Assembly: GCA_947466005.1 (NCBI GenBank)
Contig: CANIBV010000020.1
Span: 1-18,137 of the forward strand
Direction: 5' to 3'
DNA length: 18,137 nt
Origin: Spartobacteria bacterium
Lineage (GTDB): Bacteria > Verrucomicrobiota > Verrucomicrobiia > Chthoniobacterales > UBA6821
Part shown: positions 1 to 6,741 of the stretch, piece after piece
Numbering within the stretch: position 1 is the first letter of the stretch
How the letters are laid out: each line of letters opens with the position of its first letter
The notes under the pieces: model-generated
What the model saw: the letters and a program-made list of their open reading frames with translations, nothing else
Databases searched by the model: none
What the model was told of the DNA's origin: nothing
Made by a program: the position numbers and the translations under genes

Positions 1-1394
1 CCCATGTGGCCGCACAGGTCGCGATAGCAAGTGCCGACCTACTCCTCTTTGTTGTGGACGGGAGGGCAGGACTCACACCTCTGGATCGCGAACTAGCTCG
101 GATGCTTCGTTCCGGAGGGCGCCCCCTCATCCTGGTCATCAACAAGATCGATCAGGAGATGCACGAGTCGCTGGTGGCGGATTTTTTCCAACTCGGTTTT
201 CCGGAGGTGCTGACAGTCAGCGCCGCCCATGGACGCGGCACCATTGATCTGCTCGAGATGATCTGCGGCAAGCTCGGAGAGATGGCTTCCGTCGCTGTCA
301 CCGAACCCGAAGATCTCTCAGCACCCCGACTGGCGATTGTGGGCCGTCCGAATGTCGGGAAATCCTCACTCCTGAACCGGTTGCTCGGCGAGGAGCGCAG
401 TATCGTCAGCGACATCTCTGGCACCACCCGCGATGCCCTTGATGTGCGCTGCGAGCTGGGCGGCGATCCCTACATTCTCGTTGATACCGCAGGACTCCGT
501 CACCGTTCCAAGCCCGACACCTCGGTGGAGATCTTTAGCGCGATGCGCTCCGAGGAGGCGATCCGACGGGCCGACGCGGGGCTGCTCGTGGTCGATGCCA
601 CCGAGGGAGTCACTGCCCAGGACAAACGCATCGCCGGCATGCTTCAGGAATCGTACAAGGCCTGCATCATCCTTCTCAACAAATGGGATCTCGTCAGCAA
701 GGAGGACGGAGGGCGCGCTTCCCAGGGCGAGCAGTCCGACGTGATCCGAAAGAATCTCTTCTTCCTCGATTACGCGCCGGTGGTCTGCATTTCGGCTAAG
801 ACGGGCCAGGGGTTCAGCCGGATTTTTACCGCGCTCAAGAGCGTCCGCCAGGAGACCGAAACCCGGATCTCGACGGGAGAGCTAAACAGATTTTTCCGAG
901 ACACCTTCGAGCAGCACCCTCCTCCTTCCAAGTCGGGCAAGCGCTTCAAGCTCCTCTACGCCACCCAGGTGCTGCCGGCGGTCGTGCGGCCGTTCAGTCC
1001 GCCCGAGTTCCTGCTCTTTGTGAATGATCCCGATCTCATCACGGATGCTTATCGCGAATACCTCTTCAACCAATTCCGGGCACGCTGGCCCTTTCCAGGT
1101 GTTCCGATCCGCCTTCGCATGAAGGGACGCGATAGCCGTGAGGTTCAGGATCGCAAAAAGGAGGGCCGTACGATCGCCAATGCCGCCATCGCCGCGGAGG
1201 ATGCAGACTCAGTCAGGGAAGATAAGGAGAACAGGGGTACTAAGGAAAAAAAGGAAACTCAGGAGAAGTCTCCGCGTCGCCCTCTCTTGAAGGCGGTGCC
1301 GCGTCCCCGTCGCGCCCCCTCACACAAGCCACAGAAGCGTCTCGGCGGTAAAAAGACAGCGGCTCCCCGCAAGGGCAGAGCCCCTCGTCGTTGA
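1..1394 (+). CDS. der: Ribosome-assembly GTPase Der (EngA), 5'-truncated by window edge
   Basis: Double-Era GTPase needed for maturation of the large ribosomal subunit. The reading frame is open to the window edge, so the G1-G3 motifs of the first GTPase domain lie outside. Counting from the GTG at base 6, the first domain retains its G4 motif NKID (46-49). The second domain is complete: Walker A GRPNVGKS (113-120), DTAG (160-163), NKWD (225-228), SAKTG (263-267). A KH-like C-terminal domain follows, ending near GVPIRLRMKGR (about 280-375). After it comes an unusual tail of about 87 residues, rich in Lys, Arg, Glu and Pro, to the TGA. Base 6 is not the true start, because family members begin with a Walker A motif upstream. 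The family assignment is very sure; the function of the tail is unknown. Confidence 0.97.
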   Translation, partial: HVAAQVAIASADLLLFVVDGRAGLTPLDRELARMLRSGGRPLILVINKIDQEMHESLVADFFQLGFPEVLTVSAAHGRGTIDLLEMICGKLGEMASVAVTEPEDLSAPRLAIVGRPNVGKSSLLNRLLGEERSIVSDISGTTRDALDVRCELGGDPYILVDTAGLRHRSKPDTSVEIFSAMRSEEAIRRADAGLLVVDATEGVTAQDKRIAGMLQESYKACIILLNKWDLVSKEDGGRASQGEQSDVIRKNLFFLDYAPVVCISAKTGQGFSRIFTALKSVRQETETRISTGELNRFFRDTFEQHPPPSKSGKRFKLLYATQVLPAVVRPFSPPEFLLFVNDPDLITDAYREYLFNQFRARWPFPGVPIRLRMKGRDSREVQDRKKEGRTIANAAIAAEDADSVREDKENRGTKEKKETQEKSPRRPLLKAVPRPRRAPSHKPQKRLGGKKTAAPRKGRAPRR

Positions 1395-1429
1395 CACTTC
1401 CGACTCCACTCGGTACTTCAGATCCCGCA

Positions 1430-1609
1430 ATGAACACCTTCCCTCTTCCCGCTGAGCCAACGGCTAGGCAGAACGCCTTTGAAGAAAGCCTCGGTCGCTG
1501 GCTGCTCGTCGCACTCCCGGTGATCCTCGTCGGTCATCTGCTCGGCGGACTGGCGCTTGTCGCCGCCCTCATTTCAGCGAACTTCAATATCCTCGGCTGG
1601 CTGGAGTAG
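1430..1609 (+). CDS. Small hypothetical membrane protein (59 aa)
   Basis: A short ORF directly downstream of der. The ATG at 1430 gives a protein with a polar N-terminus and one or two hydrophobic stretches (about residues 20-53, WLLVALPVILVGHLLGGLAL and following), consistent with a small inner-membrane protein. A TTG at 1391 overlapping the der stop would add 13 residues and would couple translation to der, so the start is uncertain. No Shine-Dalgarno is evident before 1430. I recognise no family. The hydrophobic pattern and tight position argue for a real gene, but the small size leaves a chance that it is spurious. Confidence 0.4.
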   Translation: MNTFPLPAEPTARQNAFEESLGRWLLVALPVILVGHLLGGLALVAALISANFNILGWLE

Positions 1610-1711
1610 AGATAACCGAGGGCTGAAACCTGAAACGGGGAAGTCCGAAGGAGCGAAGAGCCAGATTCTTTCGGCTTTCATAGGGTGGCTATACGGATTC
1701 ATCCTTTCCGT

Positions 1712-2986
1712 ATGCCCCACTCGGATTCCTACCACCTCCTTCTGAGTCTTTTGGTCAGCGGGTCGCTCGGTGCGCTGGTCGGACTGGAGCGTCAGTGGGA
1801 CGAGCAGTTTCGCCATCATCGCAACAGGGTGCTGGCAGGACTCCGCACCTTCACCCTCTGGGCGCTCTTTGGGACGCTCTGCGCCTGGTTTTCGCAAACG
1901 GTGCACGCCTTCTTTTTTGTCACGGGGTTTGGCGCCATGGCTCTGTGGCTGACCCTCTTTCTCCAGCGTCGGGCACGCGCTGGGGGTGATCCAGGTTTCA
2001 CGACGGGAACTGCCGGAATGATCACCTTCCTGATCGGGGGGCTGGTTTTCTGGGGTCAGGAACGCGTGGCTCTGGTGTTGGCTGTCAGCGTGATGATACT
2101 GCTTGCGCTCAAGCCAGTGCTCCACCGCTTCACCCGTGGCATCACGATGGAGGATGTCCGTGCTGCCCTGAAGTTTGCCGCAGTGACGGGAGTGATCCTG
2201 CCACTTGTTCCGGATGAGGCGATGGGCCCCTATGGAGCCTTTAATCCACACATAGTTTGGATGATGGTGGTGCTGGTCTCCGGTATCGGATTTATCGGTT
2301 ACTTGGCTGTGAGGGCCTTTGGGCAACGCAAGGGGATCGCTGTGACGGGTGTTCTGGGAGGCATCGCCTCCAGTACGGCCACGACTCTGGCCATGAGCAG
2401 GCAAAGTCGGGAGCGCCCCTCGGAGTCACGGGACTGTGCTTTGGCGATCCTTTTGGCCTGCACGATCATGATCTGGAGGGTCATCCTGCTTGTTGGTATT
2501 GTCAGCCCGAAAGCGATCTCGGCTTCCTGGCTCGCATTGATCGCCGTGTCACTTCCAGGCGCGCTTTGGTGTCTCTGGCGTCTGACACGAGGGGGCTCGG
2601 GGGCAAGTGATGCCGGCGACTTGCCGGAGTACAGGAACCCACTCCGCTTGCGCGTAGCCTTTCAGTTCGGGGCACTCTACGCGGTGATCCTGCTGGCAGT
2701 GAAGGCAACCCTAGCTCATCAGGGAAATGCCGGAGTGCTTGTGGTGAGTGGGATCTCCGGCCTGATCGATGTGGATGCGATCACCCTGTCTCTCTCCCAG
2801 ATGACTGGGATGGGAACGCTTCCCTCCGCAACAGCCACACACGCAATCCTCCTTGCGATTCTCTCCAACACGGTGATCAAGGGCGGTATGGCCGCGCTCT
2901 TCGGTTCGCCGGTCCTTCGGCGTGAGGTGCTGATCGTGCTGGGAGCGACGGCCCTTTCGGTTATCGCCGCCTGCCTCTACCTTTAA
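1712..2986 (+). CDS. MgtC/SapB-type and DUF4010 integral membrane protein
   Basis: Polytopic membrane protein of 424 residues. The N-terminal part matches the MgtC/SapB family: small hydrophobic helices with GLERQW (24-29) and AGLRTF (42-47). The C-terminal half matches DUF4010, with the hallmark GGIASSTATT (216-225) followed by many hydrophobic helices to the end. Two-part proteins of this type are widespread; MgtC itself is linked to magnesium limitation and ATP synthase control, but the role of the DUF4010 version is not established. ATG 1712 was chosen because it precedes the first membrane helix by a short polar segment; a GTG at 1685 in frame would add nine residues. The 3' end overlaps the convergent kdsB by 26 bases. 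Confidence 0.85.
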   Translation: MPHSDSYHLLLSLLVSGSLGALVGLERQWDEQFRHHRNRVLAGLRTFTLWALFGTLCAWFSQTVHAFFFVTGFGAMALWLTLFLQRRARAGGDPGFTTGTAGMITFLIGGLVFWGQERVALVLAVSVMILLALKPVLHRFTRGITMEDVRAALKFAAVTGVILPLVPDEAMGPYGAFNPHIVWMMVVLVSGIGFIGYLAVRAFGQRKGIAVTGVLGGIASSTATTLAMSRQSRERPSESRDCALAILLACTIMIWRVILLVGIVSPKAISASWLALIAVSLPGALWCLWRLTRGGSGASDAGDLPEYRNPLRLRVAFQFGALYAVILLAVKATLAHQGNAGVLVVSGISGLIDVDAITLSLSQMTGMGTLPSATATHAILLAILSNTVIKGGMAALFGSPVLRREVLIVLGATALSVIAACLYL

Positions 2987-3779
2987 GGGTCTTCCGAGGA
3001 GAGGTCTTGTTCAGGCCAGGCCCTGATTTCTTGATCAGCTTTTCCACCTTGAGCGCATCGGCCGGCGTGTCGACGCCGACGCCGCGATGTGTGGTCGGGA
3101 TGACCCTGATTGGAATGCCGTGCTCAAGGGCCCTGAGTTGCTCCAACTTTTCACACTGCTCCAGCGGAGTGGGGGAAAGAGTGACAAGTTTCCTGAGGGT
3201 GTCCCGGCGGTAGCCGTAGATGCCAAGGTGGAGCATCGGCGTGATGGCGCTCTCGGGATCATGGGCATCCCGATGGAACGGGATCCTACTGCGTGAGAAG
3301 TAGAGGGCGTCACCGGAGATCCCGACGACGACCTTCACGCAGTTCGGGTCATTCGCCTCCCGGAGGTCCCCAAAGGGAGTGGCTGCGGTGATCATGCGGA
3401 TCTTGGGATCACGGATCAGGGCGTCGGCCAGCTTCTCGATAAGCTGGGGGTCGATCAGGGGCTCGTCTCCCTGGACGTTGATGAAGTGGGTGATGCCCCG
3501 CAGGCGTGAAGCCACCTCGGCGATGCGGTCCGTGCCGCTGGGATGCTCGGGAGAGGTCATCACAACCTCGGCTCCGAAGTTCAGGGCTGCCTCGGCGATC
3601 CGGTCGTCGTCCGTGGCGATGAGCACACAGGAGATCTTTTTCGCCAGCAGGGAGCGCTCCCAGACGTGCTGGACAAGCGGTTTTCCTGCAATGGAATGGA
3701 GGCATTTTCCGGGAAAGCGCGTGGAGCCCCAGCGGGCCGGAATGATGAGGGCGATCTTGGGTGGCGATTTTTTCGGCAT
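2961..3779 (-). CDS. kdsB: 3-deoxy-manno-octulosonate cytidylyltransferase (CMP-Kdo synthetase)
   Basis: Activates Kdo with CTP to give CMP-Kdo, the donor for the LPS inner core. The 272-residue protein shows the nucleotidyltransferase signature ARWGSTRFPGK (15-25), ATDDDRI (55-61), SGTDR (81-85) and NVQGDEP (101-107), all typical of KdsB. The family is usually near 250 residues; the surplus is a basic C-terminal tail (SPRKTLKGRGRRR). ATG 3779 is preferred over the longer frame from 3920 because that extension overlaps gmhB and is Arg/Pro-rich out-of-frame sequence. It is last in the minus-strand operon, 11 bases after gmhB. Its stop codon lies inside the end of the convergent MgtC/DUF4010 gene. 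Confidence 0.95.
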   Translation of the reverse strand: MPKKSPPKIALIIPARWGSTRFPGKCLHSIAGKPLVQHVWERSLLAKKISCVLIATDDDRIAEAALNFGAEVVMTSPEHPSGTDRIAEVASRLRGITHFINVQGDEPLIDPQLIEKLADALIRDPKIRMITAATPFGDLREANDPNCVKVVVGISGDALYFSRSRIPFHRDAHDPESAITPMLHLGIYGYRRDTLRKLVTLSPTPLEQCEKLEQLRALEHGIPIRVIPTTHRGVGVDTPADALKVEKLIKKSGPGLNKTSPRKTLKGRGRRR

Positions 3780-3790
3780 GGTGGAATCGG

Positions 3791-4321
3791 TCAGGATGCG
3801 AGGGCGATGCGGATCGCTTCGGTGACGGTGGGGGCGCGGTGGTCCGGGCTGCACTCCGCGGTCTTCTTTCCGTAGCCGGTCTCGACCAGGATTGTGCGGA
3901 CGCCAGCATTCCGTCCGCACTCGATGTCGATGGCCTTGTCTCCGATCATGAAAGAGCGCGTCAGATCGATCCCATGCTCGCCGGCTGCTTCGTGGAGCAT
4001 ACCGGGCGCGGGTTTGCGGCGCGACGAGGGGATATCGGGATGGTCGGGGGCCATGTAGGAGGCGTCGATGACGTCGCCGAGTTGCCTCAGCAGTTCCTCC
4101 TGGACGGCATGGAACTGCTCCACGGTGAAATAACCGCGACCGATGCCGCTCTGATTGGTGACAATGATATTGGCCCAGCCGAGCGCCCGAGCGCGAGCCA
4201 ACTCCTCGGCGGCACCGGGGTAGGCACTGACTCTCGCGGGATCGTGGCAGTGATCTACCTCGACCATAAGGGTGCCGTCACGGTCGATGAAGAGTGCGGG
4301 CTTGAGGGGGCCGTGCGTCAT
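3791..4321 (-). CDS. gmhB: D-glycero-D-manno-heptose-1,7-bisphosphate 7-phosphatase (HAD family), zinc-site variant
   Basis: HAD-superfamily phosphatase of 176 residues, the expected GmhB length. Visible motifs are DRDGT (13-17, nucleophile D13 and acid/base D15), TNQSGIGRG (55-63), RKPAPGM (102-108) and GDKAID (127-132). It should remove the C7 phosphate from heptose bisphosphate made by the upstream kinase. The gene sits between rfaE1 and kdsB with 11-base gaps, which supports the LPS-heptose role. In E. coli GmhB a C-x-H...C-x-C zinc loop lies between the nucleotide-like core and RKP; here the matching positions appear to be A91, D93, S99 and R101, and the loop is shorter. A histidinol-phosphatase-like HAD enzyme is the main alternative. 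Confidence 0.88.
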   Translation of the reverse strand: MTHGPLKPALFIDRDGTLMVEVDHCHDPARVSAYPGAAEELARARALGWANIIVTNQSGIGRGYFTVEQFHAVQEELLRQLGDVIDASYMAPDHPDIPSSRRKPAPGMLHEAAGEHGIDLTRSFMIGDKAIDIECGRNAGVRTILVETGYGKKTAECSPDHRAPTVTEAIRIALAS

Positions 4322-4332
4322 GGAGTCGCTGT

Positions 4333-5340
4333 TTAGGAATCTCTATTTTCCAGAAAACTGCGTTCCAGCTCTTCTCTGGAGCAGGTTGCGGTGCCGAGCT
4401 TGCCGACGACAATACCCGCCGCATGGTTGGCCATCTCGGCAGCCTCTTCCGGCGTGGCCCCGGCGGCGATGCCCAGGGTGTAAAGGGAGATGGAGGTGTC
4501 TCCCGCACCTGAGACGTCGAAAATCTCACGGGCGCGGGTCGGCGTGTGGTAGGGGGGGTGATCCCGGCGGAAAAGCATCATTCCCTGTTCACTGAGAGTG
4601 ATCAGGAGTGATCCCGCATTCCAACGATTCAGGAGAATCTCTCCAACCTTCAGTAGGGCGGTGTCGTTCGCCACCGGGTGAACGGGAGGAGTCAGGGGGA
4701 CTCTAGCCGCCGCAAAGGCCTCGGAGCGGTTTGGCTTGATCGTCGAGATGCCCGGCCACTCGAGGGGATTTTTTGGGTTCGGGTCGCAGGTGACGAGGAT
4801 CCCGTGTTCGCGGGCTGCCTCAAGAAGGGCATCAACAAAGGGTTGGTCGAGGAATCCCTTGCCGTAATCCTCGATCAGGACGGCGTCAGATTTAGAAACA
4901 AGATCGCGGGCCTTTGCCAGGATGTCAGCGCGGCTGGAGCCGCGCGTAGCGCGTTGCTCTCGATCGACGCGGACCACCTGCTGCCTCTGGGCGATGATGC
5001 GCGTTTTGACAATGGTCGGAACGGTGGGGTCGCTGAAGAGGCCTTCAGTGGAGATCTTCTCATCCAAGAGCAACTGGGTGAGTTTCGCCCCAGGCAGATC
5101 GGAGCCGACCAGGCCGAGCATGGTCACTGAGGAGGAGAACTCCCTCAGGTTACGAGCCACATTGGCGGCTCCGCCAGGGTAACTCGACTCGCTCTGGACC
5201 TCCACGACGGGGACGGGGGCCTCCGGGGAGATCCGGGCGACGTTCCCCCAGACGAACTCATCGAGCATCAGGTCACCGACGACCAGAAGTCGCTTGGTGG
5301 AGGCGGCATCAAGAATGTGTTGTAATCTTTTAGGGTCCAT
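4333..5340 (-). CDS. rfaE1: D-glycero-beta-D-manno-heptose-7-phosphate kinase (monofunctional HldA/RfaE domain I)
   Basis: PfkB/ribokinase-family sugar kinase that phosphorylates heptose-7-phosphate at C1. The 335-residue protein corresponds to the N-terminal half of bifunctional HldE (about 477 residues), so the nucleotidyltransferase domain is absent. Motifs include GDLMLDEFVWG (22-32), the sugar-binding YPGGAANVARNL (54-65), DYGKG (158-162), CDPNPKNP (185-192), KPNRSEA (202-208) and the anion hole/catalytic DVSGAGDT (275-282, base D281). It is the first gene of the minus-strand rfaE1-gmhB-kdsB operon. A TAATAT hexamer lies only a few bases before its ATG. The adenylyltransferase partner must be encoded elsewhere. 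Confidence 0.95.
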   Translation of the reverse strand: MDPKRLQHILDAASTKRLLVVGDLMLDEFVWGNVARISPEAPVPVVEVQSESSYPGGAANVARNLREFSSSVTMLGLVGSDLPGAKLTQLLLDEKISTEGLFSDPTVPTIVKTRIIAQRQQVVRVDREQRATRGSSRADILAKARDLVSKSDAVLIEDYGKGFLDQPFVDALLEAAREHGILVTCDPNPKNPLEWPGISTIKPNRSEAFAAARVPLTPPVHPVANDTALLKVGEILLNRWNAGSLLITLSEQGMMLFRRDHPPYHTPTRAREIFDVSGAGDTSISLYTLGIAAGATPEEAAEMANHAAGIVVGKLGTATCSREELERSFLENRDS

Positions 5341-5399
5341 TACATATTAAAAGTAACCAACAGAGTGTGTTTTACGAATCGCCCATGCTCCACAGCAAG

Positions 5400-5423
5400 A
5401 CCCTCCTCGGCGAGGGTATTTTT
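5400..5423 (+). terminator. Terminator-like hairpin in the leader of the exported-protein gene
   Basis: ACCCTC (5400-5405) can pair with GAGGGT (5412-5417) around a six-base CTCGGC loop, and ATTTTT follows directly (5418-5423). This has the form of a Rho-independent terminator on the plus strand. It ends 12 bases before the ATG at 5436, so it would sit between any promoter in 5341-5399 and the gene it precedes. It may be an attenuator-like element or a chance structure. Confidence 0.35.
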
Positions 5424-5435
5424 GCCGGATTTCCG

Positions 5436-6242
5436 ATGAAGAAACTTTTCCCCATCCTCTTGGTCTTGGTAATCGCCGCCGGCTCCCTGCATCCGCTTCA
5501 CGCCGATAACCCTCCCAAGAAGATCGCGCTTTCCGATTTCCCGGCGGCCGCCGTTGAAGAGGTGGTGGTTCCTGTGCCAAGCGAGATTTTCGCAGTTCTC
5601 GACAAGCTGGGTAATCCGAACTGGAAGGCCCAGCTTCGCAACGGCAAGGCTCAGACCCCGGAGGATCGCGCCCACACCGCGTTGCTCCTTGGCAATGTGA
5701 TCGCCGAGGGATTCGTCGCCGTGGAAGCCGAGGATGCCGAGCGCGTCAAGGAACTCGGCCGACAGGTCCTCACGCTGGCCGAGGCGATCAATGTCCGCAA
5801 GTCTGTCATCGCCCGCAGCAAGAGCATCACCGACAAGGCCGACCAGCGCGACTGGCGTGGTGTGCGTGCCGAGTTTGACGGGGCCCTTCAGGATGTCCGT
5901 GGCGCCATGCAGGAGCTCAATGACCAGGATCTCTCCCAGCTTGTCAGTCTCGGGGGATGGCTCCGTGGCACCGAGGTACTCACCTCGATCGTTCAGGCCG
6001 GTTTTTCCAAGGATGGAGCCGAGTTGTTGCACCAACCCGAGCTGGTGAACTACTTTGATCGTTGCATCTCCGCCATGAGCCCCCGCCTCCGAAAGAATCC
6101 GCTCGTGGCGAACATCCGCGAGGTGCTCAGGCAAATCGGCCCGATGGTCGGCGCGCGCGGCGGTATCACCCCCGAGAATGTGAAGTCCATCCACGAGCTC
6201 ACCAGTGGCGTCGATCACCAGATCGTCAACGGTGGGAACTGA
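5436..6242 (+). CDS. Exported protein of unknown function (268 aa)
   Basis: I do not recognise a family. ATG 5436 opens with a classical Sec signal peptide: MKK, a hydrophobic core (LFPILLVLVIAAG) and a likely cleavage after LHPLHA near residue 23. The mature protein is soluble and mostly alpha-helical in character, rich in Ala, Glu, Arg and Leu, with no Cys and no visible enzyme motif. A frame from 5367 would add 23 residues ahead of the signal peptide and is unlikely. It is followed after two bases by another exported protein, suggesting translational coupling and a joint role in the periplasm or at the outer membrane. It is divergent from the LPS operon. Confidence 0.8.
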   Translation: MKKLFPILLVLVIAAGSLHPLHADNPPKKIALSDFPAAAVEEVVVPVPSEIFAVLDKLGNPNWKAQLRNGKAQTPEDRAHTALLLGNVIAEGFVAVEAEDAERVKELGRQVLTLAEAINVRKSVIARSKSITDKADQRDWRGVRAEFDGALQDVRGAMQELNDQDLSQLVSLGGWLRGTEVLTSIVQAGFSKDGAELLHQPELVNYFDRCISAMSPRLRKNPLVANIREVLRQIGPMVGARGGITPENVKSIHELTSGVDHQIVNGGN

Positions 6243-6244
6243 TC

Positions 6245-6721
6245 ATGAACGACGTTTCATCCGCCCCCCTTCGCTCGACAGCACGCTCCGCTACGCTCCG
6301 TCTGCTGGTGGCGGCTGTTCTCCTCGGGGTAACGGCGCCTTCGCTGCTCCGGGCCACGGTGGACGACGCCCTCTCCTTCGCCTATGAGGCTGCTCTGCCC
6401 TACTACAAGCAGGGTTTTTCGATCCGAAAGGATGCCTGGGGTGGAGATCTCGGGGTCAAGGACAAGAAGGCGGTCAGTTCCCAGCTGTTCAAGGGGAATG
6501 ACTACTGGTTCCTCATGGCAACTGACGTGAAAGGAGCAAGCCTCTCCGTTCACATCTACGATGATCAGGGAAACCTGGTGGAGGCGGAGAGCTGGCAGAA
6601 AGGCCGCTTTGCCGGGGCCCGCGTGAATCCCAAGGCCACGGGAACATTTTTTGCCATCGTACAGATCCTCAAATCTCCCGAGGAGCGCACACCATGGGCA
6701 TTGGTGTATGGTTACAAATAA
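6245..6721 (+). CDS. Exported protein of unknown function (158 aa)
   Basis: No family recognised. The ATG at 6245 follows the previous stop by two bases, with GGTGGGA just upstream as a plausible ribosome binding site. The N-terminus has a basic region with two Arg, then a hydrophobic core (LRLLVAAVLLGVTAPSLL) and a likely signal peptidase site near LRATVDDA. The mature part alternates polar and hydrophobic residues (YWFLMATDVKG, LSVHIYDDQGNLVEAE, GTFFAIVQIL), a pattern of a small beta-sandwich like those in pre-peptidase C-terminal type domains; that fold is inference. It is probably secreted to the periplasm with its upstream partner. phoH follows after 20 bases. Confidence 0.75.
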   Translation: MNDVSSAPLRSTARSATLRLLVAAVLLGVTAPSLLRATVDDALSFAYEAALPYYKQGFSIRKDAWGGDLGVKDKKAVSSQLFKGNDYWFLMATDVKGASLSVHIYDDQGNLVEAESWQKGRFAGARVNPKATGTFFAIVQILKSPEERTPWALVYGYK

Positions 6722-6741
6722 GCGCGACGGCGCTTCCTTAG

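Noticed and set aside
1655..1678. Hairpin before the MgtC/DUF4010 gene
   Set aside because: The stem is at most six pairs with a G-T wobble and a ten-base loop, and no T-tract follows; too weak to call.
1574..2404. Minus-strand 276-residue ORF opposite the MgtC/DUF4010 gene
   Set aside because: It is Gln/His/Arg-rich without domain features and lies entirely antisense to a clearly coding membrane protein; a shadow frame.
5344..5349. Minus-strand TAATAT as a -10 box for the rfaE1 operon
   Set aside because: It lies only three bases before the ATG and has no good -35 at the right spacing; it would require a leaderless mRNA, so I do not list it as a promoter.
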